Shown piece by piece: positions 17,095 through 25,517 of a stretch of 64,000 bases of DNA; position 1 is the first letter of the stretch, and every line of letters begins with the position of its first letter. The stretch is from DATAJX01 sp964601735 (GTDB taxonomy: Bacteria > Pseudomonadota > Alphaproteobacteria > UBA2136 > UBA6156). The DNA is taken from the NCBI GenBank assembly GCA_964601735.1, contig CAZROO010000004.1:1-64000 (forward strand), in the 5' to 3' direction. The position numbers and the translations under genes were made by a program. Under the pieces are notes generated by a model. It was not told the DNA's origin, did not search any database, and saw only the letters and a program-made list of their open reading frames with translations.

Positions 17095-17406
17095 CTAAGA
17101 TTGCCGCACCATGAAGGCCCACGTGCCGTCGGCGGCATTCAGGCGCACGGCGGTGACGGGGCGCAGAATCTTCTCCGCCGCGCTTGCGGTATGGGCTCCC
17201 AGAGGGCTGTCCACCCATACGGCGCTATCCGCCAGCACGTTCTCGATGTCGTCGAGGGTAATTTGCACCTTGGCGCCGCTGGAGGGCGTGCCGGAAGTCA
17301 ACGCGCACACCACGCTCACCTCGCGGTTGGGGTTGACGACAAAGCTGTCGCTGATGGCGGTAATGCCAGACTGGTTCTCAAAGGTAACAACGGTACGCAC
17401 CGTCAT
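17095..17406 (-). CDS. Small phage-structure-like protein
   Basis: A 103-residue soluble protein starting MTVRTVVTFENQSG, beta-rich and ending AADGTWAFMVRQS. The chosen ATG has GGAG about eight bases upstream. The 14-codon extension in front is not needed. I do not recognise the family. The shared MTVRT start, the same strand and the nine-base gap suggest it forms an operon with the spike-like gene, perhaps as a small structural or decoration protein. Confidence 0.6.
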   Translation of the reverse strand: MTVRTVVTFENQSGITAISDSFVVNPNREVSVVCALTSGTPSSGAKVQITLDDIENVLADSAVWVDSPLGAHTASAAEKILRPVTAVRLNAADGTWAFMVRQS

Positions 17407-17460
17407 GGTTGGTTTCTCCTGTTGATGATTATTAGGGTATGCACGCAAAAAACCGGCTCA

Positions 17461-17639
17461 AAGGCTGTTTGCGTAACTATTTGTGAATTTGCCGCCCTTA
17501 TGGGTAGCTCAGCCAAACCGTGTCTGGATCTGGTTTTCTCCTCCTATCGCAGTGTTTCAACTGCGGGTCGTCGTCCAAAACACAAACCAGCCACGGTTTG
17601 GCTGGCTACAAATTCACAAATAGTTATGCAAACAGCCTT
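17461..17639. mobile_element. MITE-like inverted-repeat element, 179 bp
   Basis: Terminal inverted repeats of 31 bp (17461-17491 and 17609-17639, starting AAGGCTGTTTG) differ at one base. Pairing continues inward: 17505-17522 pairs with 17592-17608, with one extra base on the left, after a 13-base bulge at 17492-17504. The whole unit could therefore fold into one long hairpin. It has no coding capacity. It lies between the phage-like pair and the rpoH terminator. No clear target-site duplication was found. Apart from the MITE and the rpoH terminator, the interval 17407-17753 holds nothing else I can support. Confidence 0.72.
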
Positions 17640-17706
17640 GTTACAGAACCGGTAGCGTGGTGAATTACTACTTCAGGTTGTGGCGTGTGTCAAATTTAAA
17701 AGCAGA

Positions 17707-17728
17707 AGAGGGGGCTTTAGCCCCCTCT
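17707..17728 (-). terminator. Intrinsic terminator of rpoH
   Basis: A nine-base stem AGAGGGGGC / GCCCCCTCT with a four-base loop, 26 bases past the rpoH stop. A T-rich tract follows a few bases later on the minus strand. Confidence 0.75.
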
Positions 17729-17753
17729 TTCCCCTCGGCGCCGTTATGGCGCG

Positions 17754-18599
17754 TCAGTTCACCTGCTTTTGCTTAATATGCTTCTGCACCTTGCGATACG
17801 CGCGGTCTTCCAACTGGCGCACGCGCTCGCGGCTTACGCCGTAAATGCGGCTCAGGTCTTCAAGCGTCGGCATCTTCTCCTCCTCGGTCAGGCGGCGGGC
17901 CACGAGAATCTGGCGTTCGCGTTCGTCGAGGGTGTCCAATGCCTCCTTCAGCTTGCCCTGGCGCTCCTTGCCCACCTGCATTGCGCCGTAACGGTCCTCG
18001 ATGCTGGCGCGGGTGTCGGGAATAAAGTTCTGCCATTCGTTCACGTCATCGTCGTCGTTGAGGCTCACGTTGAGGCTTTCGTCGCCGTGGCGCAGACGCT
18101 GGTCCATCAGGATCACGTCGTTCTGGTTCACGCCAAGCGTTTTACTGATTTTGGCGATGGCGTCCGGGCTCAACTGACTGCTGCCTTCGTCCATCAACTC
18201 GCTACGCAGGCGGCGAAGGTTGAAGAATAGCTTCTTCTGTGTGCCGGATGTCCCGATCTTGACCATGCTCCAGTTGTTCAAAATGTACTCCTGGATGCTG
18301 GCCTTAATCCACCACATGGCATAGGTGCTCAGGCGAAAGCCGCGGTCGGGCTCAAAGCGGGCAATCGCCTGCATCAAGCCCACGTTGCCTTCCTGGATCA
18401 GTTCCTCCACCGGCAGGCCATAGCCGCGAAAGCTCATGGCGACCTTCACCACCAGCCGCAGGTAGCTCTGCATCAGCTTGTGGCAGGCGCGCTGGTCTTG
18501 TTTGTCGCGCCACTGGCGGGCCAGCAATTGTTCTTCCTCAAAGCTCAGCGGGGCGTACTTCTGCACCTGCGTAATGTATTGACTCACCAGTTCGGCCAT
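17754..18599 (-). CDS. rpoH: Heat-shock sigma factor sigma-32
   Basis: A 281-residue sigma-70-family factor. Region 2 (LIQEGNVGLMQAIARFEPDRGFRLSTYAMWWIKASIQEYIL) and region 4 (the helix-turn-helix in TLEDLSRIYGVSRERVRQLEDRA) are intact. The RpoH box QKKLFFNLRRLR, which contacts core polymerase, separates it from RpoD and other factors. RpoH directs transcription of chaperone and protease genes after heat or misfolding stress. A good ribosome-binding site (AGGAGGG) precedes the ATG. rluD lies immediately upstream on the same strand, as in many alphaproteobacteria, with a 165-base gap that contains inverted repeats. Confidence 0.97.
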   Translation of the reverse strand: MAELVSQYITQVQKYAPLSFEEEQLLARQWRDKQDQRACHKLMQSYLRLVVKVAMSFRGYGLPVEELIQEGNVGLMQAIARFEPDRGFRLSTYAMWWIKASIQEYILNNWSMVKIGTSGTQKKLFFNLRRLRSELMDEGSSQLSPDAIAKISKTLGVNQNDVILMDQRLRHGDESLNVSLNDDDDVNEWQNFIPDTRASIEDRYGAMQVGKERQGKLKEALDTLDERERQILVARRLTEEEKMPTLEDLSRIYGVSRERVRQLEDRAYRKVQKHIKQKQVN

Positions 18600-18680
18600 A
18601 GGCCCTCCTTGTTTAAAACGCCAAGAGCAAGGCTGTTTTCAAGTCCCAGCCGAACCCTTGTCACCATATTGTATGCAAAA

Positions 18681-18729
18681 CCTGTCAACCCCCGCCTGAC
18701 AGGGGTATTTTTGATGTCAAGGGCTTGAC
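18681..18729 (-). promoter_or_regulatory. Inverted repeats upstream of rpoH (possible operator)
   Basis: Two inverted repeats share a TGTCA/TTGAC core: CCTGTCA (18681-18687) with TGACAGG (18697-18703), and GTCAA (18716-18720) with TTGAC (18725-18729). They lie 80-130 bases before the rpoH start. TTGACA-like -35 boxes fall inside them on the minus strand, but I see no well-spaced -10, so promoter and operator roles are guesses. Confidence 0.3.
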
Positions 18730-18764
18730 GAATTCGGGCTGGAAATCAGCCAAATAAGTGTGTT

Positions 18765-19733
18765 TTAGCGTAACAAGGCCAGTAGGGCGGCCAAGTCCGC
18801 CGGCAGCGGGCTTTTGAAGCTGAGCCGCTCATTGGTCATGGGGTGGGTAAACCCCAGCTCCGCCGCATGCAACGCCTGCCGTTTGAAGTCCTTCAAGGCC
18901 CTGTTCGCGGTCTCCGAGGCGCCTTTGAGCGGCCCGGATTTTCCGTACATCGGGTCGCCCAGCAACGGGTGACCCAAATGGGCCATGTGCACCCGGATCT
19001 GGTGCGTCCGCCCGGTCTCCAACCGGCATTCCACCAGGGCGGCGCCGGTCAGCGGCTCCAGCACCTTGTAATAGGTAACGGCCTCCTTGGCCCCACTGGT
19101 GCCTTCGCGCAGCACAGCGCGCTTTTTCCGGTCCACCGGGTGGCGGCCGATCAGCCCGGCCACCTTTCCGGCGGCGGGCATGGGCACGCCGCGCACGATC
19201 GCCTGGTAGGCCCGGTGGATATCATGCCGGGCAAACTGCCCCGCCAAACCCCGGTGGGCGCGGTCGTGTTTGGCCGCCACCAGAATCCCCGAGGTATCCT
19301 TGTCGATCCGGTGAACGATCCCGGGCCGTGCCTCGCCGTTGATACCCGAGAGGCTTTGGCCGCAGTGGCCCAGCAGCGCATGCACCAGCGTGCCGGTGTC
19401 ATGACCCAGGCTGGGGTGCACGGCCATCCCGGCGGGCTTGTCCACCACGATCAGGTCGTCATCCTCGTACAGGATGACGAGGGGGATGTTCTCGGCCTTG
19501 AGCTCGGCGGCTTCGACGGCGGGCACGTCGACGGTATAAATTTCGCCCACGCGCACTTTGCGCGCCGGATTCGCTTCAATTTCGCCGTTTTTCCGGACAA
19601 AATGCTCCTTGATCCACCGCTGCACCGCCACCCGTGAGGCATTGGCGCTACCGATCTGCACCACCAGCCAGGCGTCCAGCCGCTGGCCGCCTTCCACCAC
19701 GGTAAAGGTCAAAACCCCTTGCATTCCTGCCAT
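18765..19733 (-). CDS. rluD: RluD-type 23S rRNA pseudouridine synthase
   Basis: A 322-residue protein with an N-terminal S4 RNA-binding domain and an RsuA/RluA catalytic domain. The catalytic aspartate is D144 in HRIDKDTSGI, with LDKPAGM-like (VDKPAGMAVHP) and RTHQIRVHMAHLGHP motifs. RluD makes pseudouridines in helix 69 of 23S rRNA. RluA and RluC paralogues are similar, so the exact target sites are inferred. Its position just upstream of rpoH supports RluD. Confidence 0.9.
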   Translation of the reverse strand: MAGMQGVLTFTVVEGGQRLDAWLVVQIGSANASRVAVQRWIKEHFVRKNGEIEANPARKVRVGEIYTVDVPAVEAAELKAENIPLVILYEDDDLIVVDKPAGMAVHPSLGHDTGTLVHALLGHCGQSLSGINGEARPGIVHRIDKDTSGILVAAKHDRAHRGLAGQFARHDIHRAYQAIVRGVPMPAAGKVAGLIGRHPVDRKKRAVLREGTSGAKEAVTYYKVLEPLTGAALVECRLETGRTHQIRVHMAHLGHPLLGDPMYGKSGPLKGASETANRALKDFKRQALHAAELGFTHPMTNERLSFKSPLPADLAALLALLR

Positions 19734-19834
19734 TTAGGGCCAAACCCCCGCCACCGCAAGCCGCCGGTGATTTTTCGTGTCTTTTTCAGGTTTTAAGGGT
19801 TGTAAAATTAGACTGAAATACCAAATGGTTAGCG

Positions 19835-20920
19835 ATGAAACCGCGCGTCCTCCATGTGGCCGAAACCCTGCCGGGCGGCGTCGCCACAATCATGCGCCTG
19901 CTTATGCTCGACCAAACCCGCCGCTACGGCGCCACCCGCGTTATGGCTCTGATTCCCCAGCGCTACAGCCATTTTCTGCTGGTTAACGATAGCCAGAAAC
20001 ACACCTATTTCCGCAGCGGGCGCAACTTTCTGGCGCTGCTGCAACTGGGCTGGGAACTGGCCGTGCTGGTGTGGCGCACCCGGCCCGATGTTGTTCATTT
20101 ACATAGTACTTTTGCGGGTGCTATCGGCCGCCCGGTGCTTTTCGCCCTGCGGCCCTGGCGCAGGGCAAAGGTGGTTTACTGCCCCCACGCCTTTTCGTTT
20201 CTGATGGACGAGTCTCCCTTCAAAAAAAGCCTATTCGCCTTTGCCGAATACCTTCTGGCGGCCGTTACTCACGCTATCATCTGCGTCAGCCATGACGAGA
20301 AAAGAATGGCCGAGCACTTAGGCCTGTCGCCGCATAACCTCAAGGTCATCCAGAATGGTATCGAGGTTTCCAGCCGCAAGGCCAAAAACCCCTTTACGCT
20401 GCCCCAAGGCGTTTTGAATGTGCTGTTTGTAGGCCGGTTCGATTACCAGAAGGGCTTTGACCTGCTACAAAAGGTCATGGCTAAGCTGCAGGGCCAATCC
20501 GTTCACCTCACTGCCGTCGGTGCGCCGGTGCTGGGGTATAAATACCCAGAAAAAGCGCCCAATATCACCTATACTGGTTGGCTGGAGCCACAGTATGTCG
20601 AAGCATTGATGGGAGAGGCCGACGTATTGGCCATGCCCTCCCGCTACGAAGGTTTTGGTTTGGTTTTGGTTGAAGCGATGAGCCAGGGCATGCCTGCACT
20701 GGCCAGCGACATTGGCCCGCTGCGTGAGGTAGGGCAGGAGAGCGCTATTTTCCTTAAGCCCGAAAATACCAATGCCTGGGTCAAAGCCCTGCAAACTACG
20801 TCGCCGGCCGCCTGGCGTAAGCTCGGCAAGGCGGGCAAGGAAATCTACCAGCGCCAATTTACGGCCGCCCGCATGTGCCGCGAAACCGCCGCGCTCTACA
20901 CTAAACTCCTGCAAAAATGA
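19835..20920 (+). CDS. Family 4 glycosyltransferase
   Basis: A 361-residue GT-B glycosyltransferase of the GT4 group. The N-terminal domain has the PDVVHLHST acceptor-side motif, the linker has VIQNGIE, and the C-terminal domain has VLFVGRFDYQKGFDLL and the E-x7-E signature in YEGFGLVLVEAM, where the donor sugar nucleotide binds. There is no signal peptide; such enzymes act at the inner face of the membrane. The stop overlaps the start of the next membrane protein (ATGA), so the two probably make or polymerise one surface glycan. The sugar cannot be predicted. Confidence 0.9.
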   Translation: MKPRVLHVAETLPGGVATIMRLLMLDQTRRYGATRVMALIPQRYSHFLLVNDSQKHTYFRSGRNFLALLQLGWELAVLVWRTRPDVVHLHSTFAGAIGRPVLFALRPWRRAKVVYCPHAFSFLMDESPFKKSLFAFAEYLLAAVTHAIICVSHDEKRMAEHLGLSPHNLKVIQNGIEVSSRKAKNPFTLPQGVLNVLFVGRFDYQKGFDLLQKVMAKLQGQSVHLTAVGAPVLGYKYPEKAPNITYTGWLEPQYVEALMGEADVLAMPSRYEGFGLVLVEAMSQGMPALASDIGPLREVGQESAIFLKPENTNAWVKALQTTSPAAWRKLGKAGKEIYQRQFTAARMCRETAALYTKLLQK

Positions 20921-21945
20921 CCTCCAAACGCTGGTTACCGTGGGTTTTCAGCATTGTTCCTGTCGTCGGCTACTTGTTGGCGATGTTCGTGTTTTATGAC
21001 CGGCTGCCGGAGCAATGGAGTATCGATTCCAGCTATCTGCAAGACCTCATACAGGGCGGCACGACGCTTGATGCCGACTCATATGGCGGCACGGCAAGAT
21101 TGTTAGGGCTTATTCCCGATACTCTTCTCCAAATATCTATTCTTCTCCTTGGCCTTGTCATGATTGTGTTTTTTGGCCGTGGTGTTCTGACGGTTAGGGG
21201 CGGCATTACAGCGTTTATTCTGCTTACACCGCTTTTGCTGATGGGGCTGCTGCAGCCTCAAAAAGAAGTCATTGTCGCGGCCATGAGCCTTGCGGTTTTG
21301 CTGACGGCTTGCAAAAGCAAAAAAGCCTGGCCATCCCTTGTTATTCTGGTGGAGCTGTATGCTGCCTATGGGCTTTTTGTGCGGCCTTACTATTTGCTGA
21401 TTCTGCCTGTTTGCGGTGTGCTTTATGCCCTGCCGCGCTGGCCGCAGTGGTTTAAAGTTTTGGTGATGGGCTGTGCCTTTTGCGCCTTGTGGCTCGTGCC
21501 ACCGGAGGTTTTTACCAGCTTGCAGGGTGTTAGGGATGATAATAATTTTGACCGTATTCTTGGCGAGTTGGGCAACCGGACCTTTTTCTTCAATCCGTTT
21601 TCGCCTGAGCACCCTTTAGGTTTTCTAGGGAATTATGCCTACGCGGCGTTACGGCTTAACTTGCCAGTTTTATTCAGCTTTCAGCCGCAGGAAATTTTTT
21701 TGAGCCTGACCAGTTTGCTTTACGGTGCGCTGGTTTATGCCCAGCTAGCCTGGGGAAACTGGCGGGCGCGTTTGATGGGTTGCCTGTTTTTGGCGCATTT
21801 GATGGTGCTATGGTTGTTCGAGCCCGACCTTGGCAGCTATTTGCGGCATGCCTCGTCGGCGGTGGCGTACCTGTGGCCGGGGCTGGCTTTATGGCAGAAA
21901 CGCTGGGTTAAATTGCCCACGCGGTTGGATATTTTTAGCGCGTGA
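20917..21945 (+). CDS. Polysaccharide polymerase-like membrane protein
   Basis: A 342-residue protein with about nine membrane helices and a large periplasmic loop (roughly residues 195-245: FTSLQGVRDDNNFDRIL ... NPFSPEHPLGFLGNYAYA). A conserved-looking QPQKE and a PDLGSYLRHASS motif resemble Wzy-like glycan polymerases and related proteins of capsule clusters. It is translationally coupled to a GT4 glycosyltransferase, which supports a surface glycan role. Wzy proteins diverge strongly, so this is an inference from topology and context. Confidence 0.7.
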   Translation: MTSKRWLPWVFSIVPVVGYLLAMFVFYDRLPEQWSIDSSYLQDLIQGGTTLDADSYGGTARLLGLIPDTLLQISILLLGLVMIVFFGRGVLTVRGGITAFILLTPLLLMGLLQPQKEVIVAAMSLAVLLTACKSKKAWPSLVILVELYAAYGLFVRPYYLLILPVCGVLYALPRWPQWFKVLVMGCAFCALWLVPPEVFTSLQGVRDDNNFDRILGELGNRTFFFNPFSPEHPLGFLGNYAYAALRLNLPVLFSFQPQEIFLSLTSLLYGALVYAQLAWGNWRARLMGCLFLAHLMVLWLFEPDLGSYLRHASSAVAYLWPGLALWQKRWVKLPTRLDIFSA

Positions 21946-22129
21946 CGGCTTGGGCCTCGGTGCCCATACAACTTAAAAAATGATGAAATCCGCCGATTTT
22001 AAAGACGTTCCAGCCGAGTTTTTCCTTTACCGCGTAGAGCGTGAGGCCCACCGGCACGGTGCTGGCAAGATAGAGAACAACGAAAATAATTACTTTAAGA
22101 ATGCGCTTTAATGATTTGTTATTTTTCAT
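21935..22129 (-). CDS. Small single-pass membrane protein
   Basis: A 64-residue protein with a Lys-rich N-terminus (MKNNKSLKRILK), one hydrophobic helix (about 13-32) and a short tail. It overlaps the end of the convergent membrane protein gene by 11 bases. I see no clear ribosome-binding site, so it may be a chance frame, although the N-terminus is plausible for an inserted membrane peptide. Confidence 0.42.
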   Translation of the reverse strand: MKNNKSLKRILKVIIFVVLYLASTVPVGLTLYAVKEKLGWNVFKIGGFHHFLSCMGTEAQAVTR

Positions 22130-22148
22130 TTTATCATGCGCTTTTAAT

Positions 22149-22223
22149 TGGCGTCCCGTAGGGGAATCGAACCCCTGTTTCCACCGTGAAAGGGTAGCGT
22201 CCTAACCGCTAGACGAACGGGAC
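22149..22223 (-). tRNA. tRNA-Glu (anticodon TTC)
   Basis: A 75-nt cloverleaf with acceptor GTCCCGT / ACGGGAC, discriminator G, encoded CCA and anticodon loop CTTTCAC. It is divergent from tRNA-Gly. Confidence 0.97.
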
Positions 22224-22318
22224 AACCGGGGTGCTTATAGCGGGGGCGCCGGCAATATGCAACAGGCTAAATTGCGCTTGCCAGACTTTGTGACCACCGC
22301 TATAAACCCGCCCGGAGC

Positions 22319-22393
22319 GCGGGAATAGCTCAGTGGTAGAGCATCACCTTGCCATGGTGAGGGTCGAGGGTTCGAATCCCTTTTCCCGCTCCA
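22319..22393 (+). tRNA. tRNA-Gly (anticodon GCC)
   Basis: A 75-nt cloverleaf with acceptor GCGGGAA / TTCCCGC, discriminator T, encoded CCA and anticodon loop TTGCCAT. A T-run follows immediately and may help termination. Confidence 0.97.
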
Positions 22394-22522
22394 ATTTTTT
22401 TATCGCCCCCCTGTGCAGAGATGATGCGGAAGTGATGCGCCACTATCGCTTTGTTGTCGCAGCTGGGCGCGAAACAGCCTTTTTCTGTCGGTGAGCGGTG
22501 CGCCGGTGGCGCAAAGACGTGT

Positions 22523-24400
22523 TTAGGCCTGGTCGAAGGCTTCCTGGGCCTCGAGCCAGGCGGTTTCGTGTTCTTCGAGGTCGCGCAGCAGGCGGCCATA
22601 GGCGGCCTGGGTTTCTTCTGCCTCGCTCTTGCGGGCATAGAAGCCCTCAGCGGCCATTTCGGCCTCGAGCTTTTTGCGTTGGGATTGCAGTTTGCTGACC
22701 GCCTTTTCGGTGCGTTCGACCTCGGCCCAGAGGGCCGGGTGCTGCTTGCGTTTTTCGGCCTGAATTTTTTTCAGCTCCTTGGGGGAGGGGCCGGACGGCG
22801 CATCGTCGCCCTTTTTGTTCGCCCGGCGCTCGGCGCGGCGTTGCTCGAGCACGTGCTGGCGGTAGTCGGCAAGGTCGCCGTCGAACGGGGCGCAGGCGCC
22901 GTCCTTGACCAGCCATAACCTGTCGACCACGCGCTCGACCATGCTGGGGTCGTGGGTGACGATGACCACCGCTCCCTGGAACTCGTTGAGCGCGAGCACC
23001 AGCGCTTCGCGGGCGTCCATATCGAGGTGGTTGGTGGGTTCGTCTAACAGCATGACGTGCGGGGCGTTGTGCGAAATCATCGCCAGTAGCAGGCGGGCCT
23101 TTTCGCCGCCGCTGAGATGGCCGATACGGCTGTCGGCCAGCGTGGCCCCGAAGCCGAAGCGCCCGAGCTTGCCGCGCACCTCGCTTTCCTTTTTGCCGGC
23201 CATGAGGCGGGCCATAGCCTGGTAGGGCGTGTCGGCCTCGTCCATTTCCTCGGTTTGGTGCTGGCTGAAATAACCGATGCGCAGTTTGGAGGACTTGATC
23301 ACCTCGCCCTTGAGCGGCGCGAGCTTGGCGGCGATGAGCTTGATGAGTGTGCTTTTGCCGTTGCCGTTGGCGCCGAGGAGGGCGATGCGATCGTCCATGT
23401 CAATGCGCTCGTGGACGTTGCGCAAAATCGGCTTGCCCGGGGCATAGCCGATATCGACCTGCTCGAGGCTGAGGAGGGGTGGCGGCAGTTCCTCCGGCTG
23501 GTTGAAGTGGAATTTAATGCTACGCTCGGCCATGACGGCATCGACCACGCTCATTTTTTCCAGCGCCTTCATGCGGCTTTGGGCCTGGCGGGCCTTGCTG
23601 GCCTTGGCGCGGAAGCGGTCGACGAAGGCCTGCATGTGCTCGCGCTGGGCCTTTTGCTTTTCGTGCAGTTTTTGTTGCGTGACCAGCCGCTCGGCGCGTT
23701 CCTTTTCGAAGCTGTCGTAATCGCCGGTGTAGGAAACGAGCTTTTTGTTCTCGACGTGGATGACGTGGTCGATGCACTTATTAAGGAGGTCGCGGTCGTG
23801 CGAGATGACCAGCAGGGTTTTGGGGTAGGCCGCGAGGTAGTTCTCCAGCCACATCACCGCCTCGATATCCAAGTGGTTGGTGGGCTCGTCGAGCAGCAGG
23901 AAATCGGGCTGGCGGAACAGGGCCGCCGCCAGCGCCACGCGCATGCGCCAGCCGCCGCTGAAGGACTTGATGGGCTGCTGGAGGTCGCTTTCCTTAAACC
24001 CCAGCCCGGCCAAAATCATGCTGGCGCGGGCGGGGGCGGCGTAGGCGTCGATATCCATCAGGCGCTCATATATCTCGCCCAATTTGTCTGCATCCTGTTC
24101 GGTTTCGGATGCCGCGAGTAGCTGGGTGCGTTCAGTATCGGCCTGCAGGACGATATCGAGCAGGGGCGTGTCATCGTGGGGGATGTCCTGCCGGACCCAG
24201 CCCATCGTGTAGCGGTCGGACAGGGCGATGGTGCCGCCGTCGGCCGCCAGTTCGCCCGCGATAAGCTTGAACAGCGTGCTTTTGCCCGCGCCGTTGGCCC
24301 CCACCAGGCCGACCTTCCAGCCCTGTTGGACGGTGGCGGAGGCTTCGTCGAAGATGAGGCGGCCGCCGATGCGGTAGGTGAGGCTGGTGACAGTAAGCAT
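22523..24400 (-). CDS. ABC-F family ATPase (ribosome-associated type)
   Basis: A 625-residue protein with two ABC domains and no membrane segments. Walker A motifs are GANGAGKST and GANGNGKST. Signatures are SFSGGWRMRVALA and LSGGEKARLLLA. Both sites have the LLDEPTNHLD Walker B. A charged linker (about 235-300) with Arg/Lys/Gln-rich helices and a C-terminal coiled coil match the Uup/YheS-like ABC-F subgroup. ABC-F proteins act on ribosomes or in translation quality control. The start at 24400 gives the family N-terminus MLTVTSLTYRIGGR; the 33-codon extension upstream overlaps the region before the divergent gene and is unlikely. Confidence 0.92.
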   Translation of the reverse strand: MLTVTSLTYRIGGRLIFDEASATVQQGWKVGLVGANGAGKSTLFKLIAGELAADGGTIALSDRYTMGWVRQDIPHDDTPLLDIVLQADTERTQLLAASETEQDADKLGEIYERLMDIDAYAAPARASMILAGLGFKESDLQQPIKSFSGGWRMRVALAAALFRQPDFLLLDEPTNHLDIEAVMWLENYLAAYPKTLLVISHDRDLLNKCIDHVIHVENKKLVSYTGDYDSFEKERAERLVTQQKLHEKQKAQREHMQAFVDRFRAKASKARQAQSRMKALEKMSVVDAVMAERSIKFHFNQPEELPPPLLSLEQVDIGYAPGKPILRNVHERIDMDDRIALLGANGNGKSTLIKLIAAKLAPLKGEVIKSSKLRIGYFSQHQTEEMDEADTPYQAMARLMAGKKESEVRGKLGRFGFGATLADSRIGHLSGGEKARLLLAMISHNAPHVMLLDEPTNHLDMDAREALVLALNEFQGAVVIVTHDPSMVERVVDRLWLVKDGACAPFDGDLADYRQHVLEQRRAERRANKKGDDAPSGPSPKELKKIQAEKRKQHPALWAEVERTEKAVSKLQSQRKKLEAEMAAEGFYARKSEAEETQAAYGRLLRDLEEHETAWLEAQEAFDQA

Positions 24401-24497
24401 GGCGTGCTTATAGCTGACGTGTGGCGTGGGGCAAGCCTTAACTGCCACAGGGGGCGGCACCGCCATACGGTTGGACGTAGAAATAAAAACGCCGGGC

Positions 24498-25484
24498 ATG
24501 GTAAACCAACGTATGCAAAAGTGGGTTGGACTTGTTGCCGTATTGCTGGTGCTGGCCGGTTGCGCCAGCGAACCCGGGGAAACCGGGATGGAACGGGCGC
24601 CCGATAACGAGGCCTTCCGGGCGTTCTACCAGCAGGTGAAGGACGGCTTGAGCGCGCGCCAGGCGCGGATTTTCTCTGAGGCTTTCCACGGCAATATCGA
24701 GCCCTACGGCGTGGCACAGGTGGCCCGCAAAAACCAGCCCGAGCTGGTGAAAAGCTTTGAGGATTACGTAGGCCCGATGCTGAAGGCCGAGCGCGTGGCC
24801 GTGGCCCGGCAGAAGCTGGATGAGAACCGCGACGTGCTGGAACGCATTGCCACCCGCACCGGCGTGCCGCCGGAAGTAATGGTGGCGCTGTGGGGCATCG
24901 AGACCAGCTTTGGCCGCGTGCAGGGGACTCACCCTGTGATTCCGGCGCTGACCACGCTGGCGTGGCATTCCAACCGGCCGGACTTTTATAATAAGGAACT
25001 GCACGCGGCGCTGGATTTGATTGAGCGCAACGAGCTGAGCCCGGACATCAAGGGCAGTTGGGCCGGGGCGGTAGGGCAGCCGCAGTTTATGCCCAGCACC
25101 TATTTGAAGGCGGGGGTCGACGGTGACGGCGACGGCAAGATTGACCTGTTCAACGACCTGCCGGACGTGTTTGCCAGCACGGCGAACCTGCTGAAGCTGA
25201 ACGGCTGGAAGCGCGGGCTGGCGTGGCGGCTTCCGTTACCCGAAAAGGCCAAGGTGCCTGCCGGGCTGACGCTGAACGAGCGAGGGCTGAGTGAGCCGTT
25301 TGATGCCAGCGGGTTGAGGCTGGCGGGCATCGCCGACGGCGAGAAGTACCGCTACTACAAGCCGCAAAGTGATGCGCCCGCGTTTTTGCTGGGGCCCAAC
25401 TTCACCGCCGTGCTCAAGTGGAATAACTCCAGCTACTTTGCTTATGCGGTGCTGACGTTGGCGGATATGCTCAGGGAGGATTAG
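24498..25484 (+). CDS. MltB-family lytic murein transglycosylase, lipoprotein
   Basis: A 328-residue predicted outer-membrane lipoprotein (LVLAGC lipobox, about residue 22). The catalytic glutamate lies in WGIETSFGRVQG, followed by the MltB signatures GSWAGAVGQPQFMPS and DGDGDGKIDLFNDLPDVFAS. The enzyme cleaves peptidoglycan glycan strands to 1,6-anhydro ends. The C-terminal peptidoglycan-binding domain seen in some relatives is absent. ATG 24513 is an alternative start with the same lipobox. Its stop codon TAG lies inside the first unit of an octamer repeat array that runs on into rlpA. Confidence 0.92.
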   Translation: MVNQRMQKWVGLVAVLLVLAGCASEPGETGMERAPDNEAFRAFYQQVKDGLSARQARIFSEAFHGNIEPYGVAQVARKNQPELVKSFEDYVGPMLKAERVAVARQKLDENRDVLERIATRTGVPPEVMVALWGIETSFGRVQGTHPVIPALTTLAWHSNRPDFYNKELHAALDLIERNELSPDIKGSWAGAVGQPQFMPSTYLKAGVDGDGDGKIDLFNDLPDVFASTANLLKLNGWKRGLAWRLPLPEKAKVPAGLTLNERGLSEPFDASGLRLAGIADGEKYRYYKPQSDAPAFLLGPNFTAVLKWNNSSYFAYAVLTLADMLRED

Positions 25485-25517
25485 AGGATGAGAGGGTTAG
25501 AGGGCAAGAGGAAGAAG
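25478..25517 (+). repeat. Octamer tandem array A (unit GGATRAGA)
   Basis: Five 8-bp units close to GGATTAGA / GGATGAGA / GGGTTAGA / GGGCAAGA. The first unit carries the TAG stop of the MltB-like gene, and the second carries the ATG of rlpA at 25488. An opposed array follows at 25543-25574, so the two can pair into a long imperfect hairpin. Confidence 0.8.

Noticed and set aside
23117..24121. Plus-strand open frame of 334 codons opposite the ABC-F gene
   Set aside because: The real gene on the minus strand has two full ABC domains. The plus frame shows only biased antisense composition.
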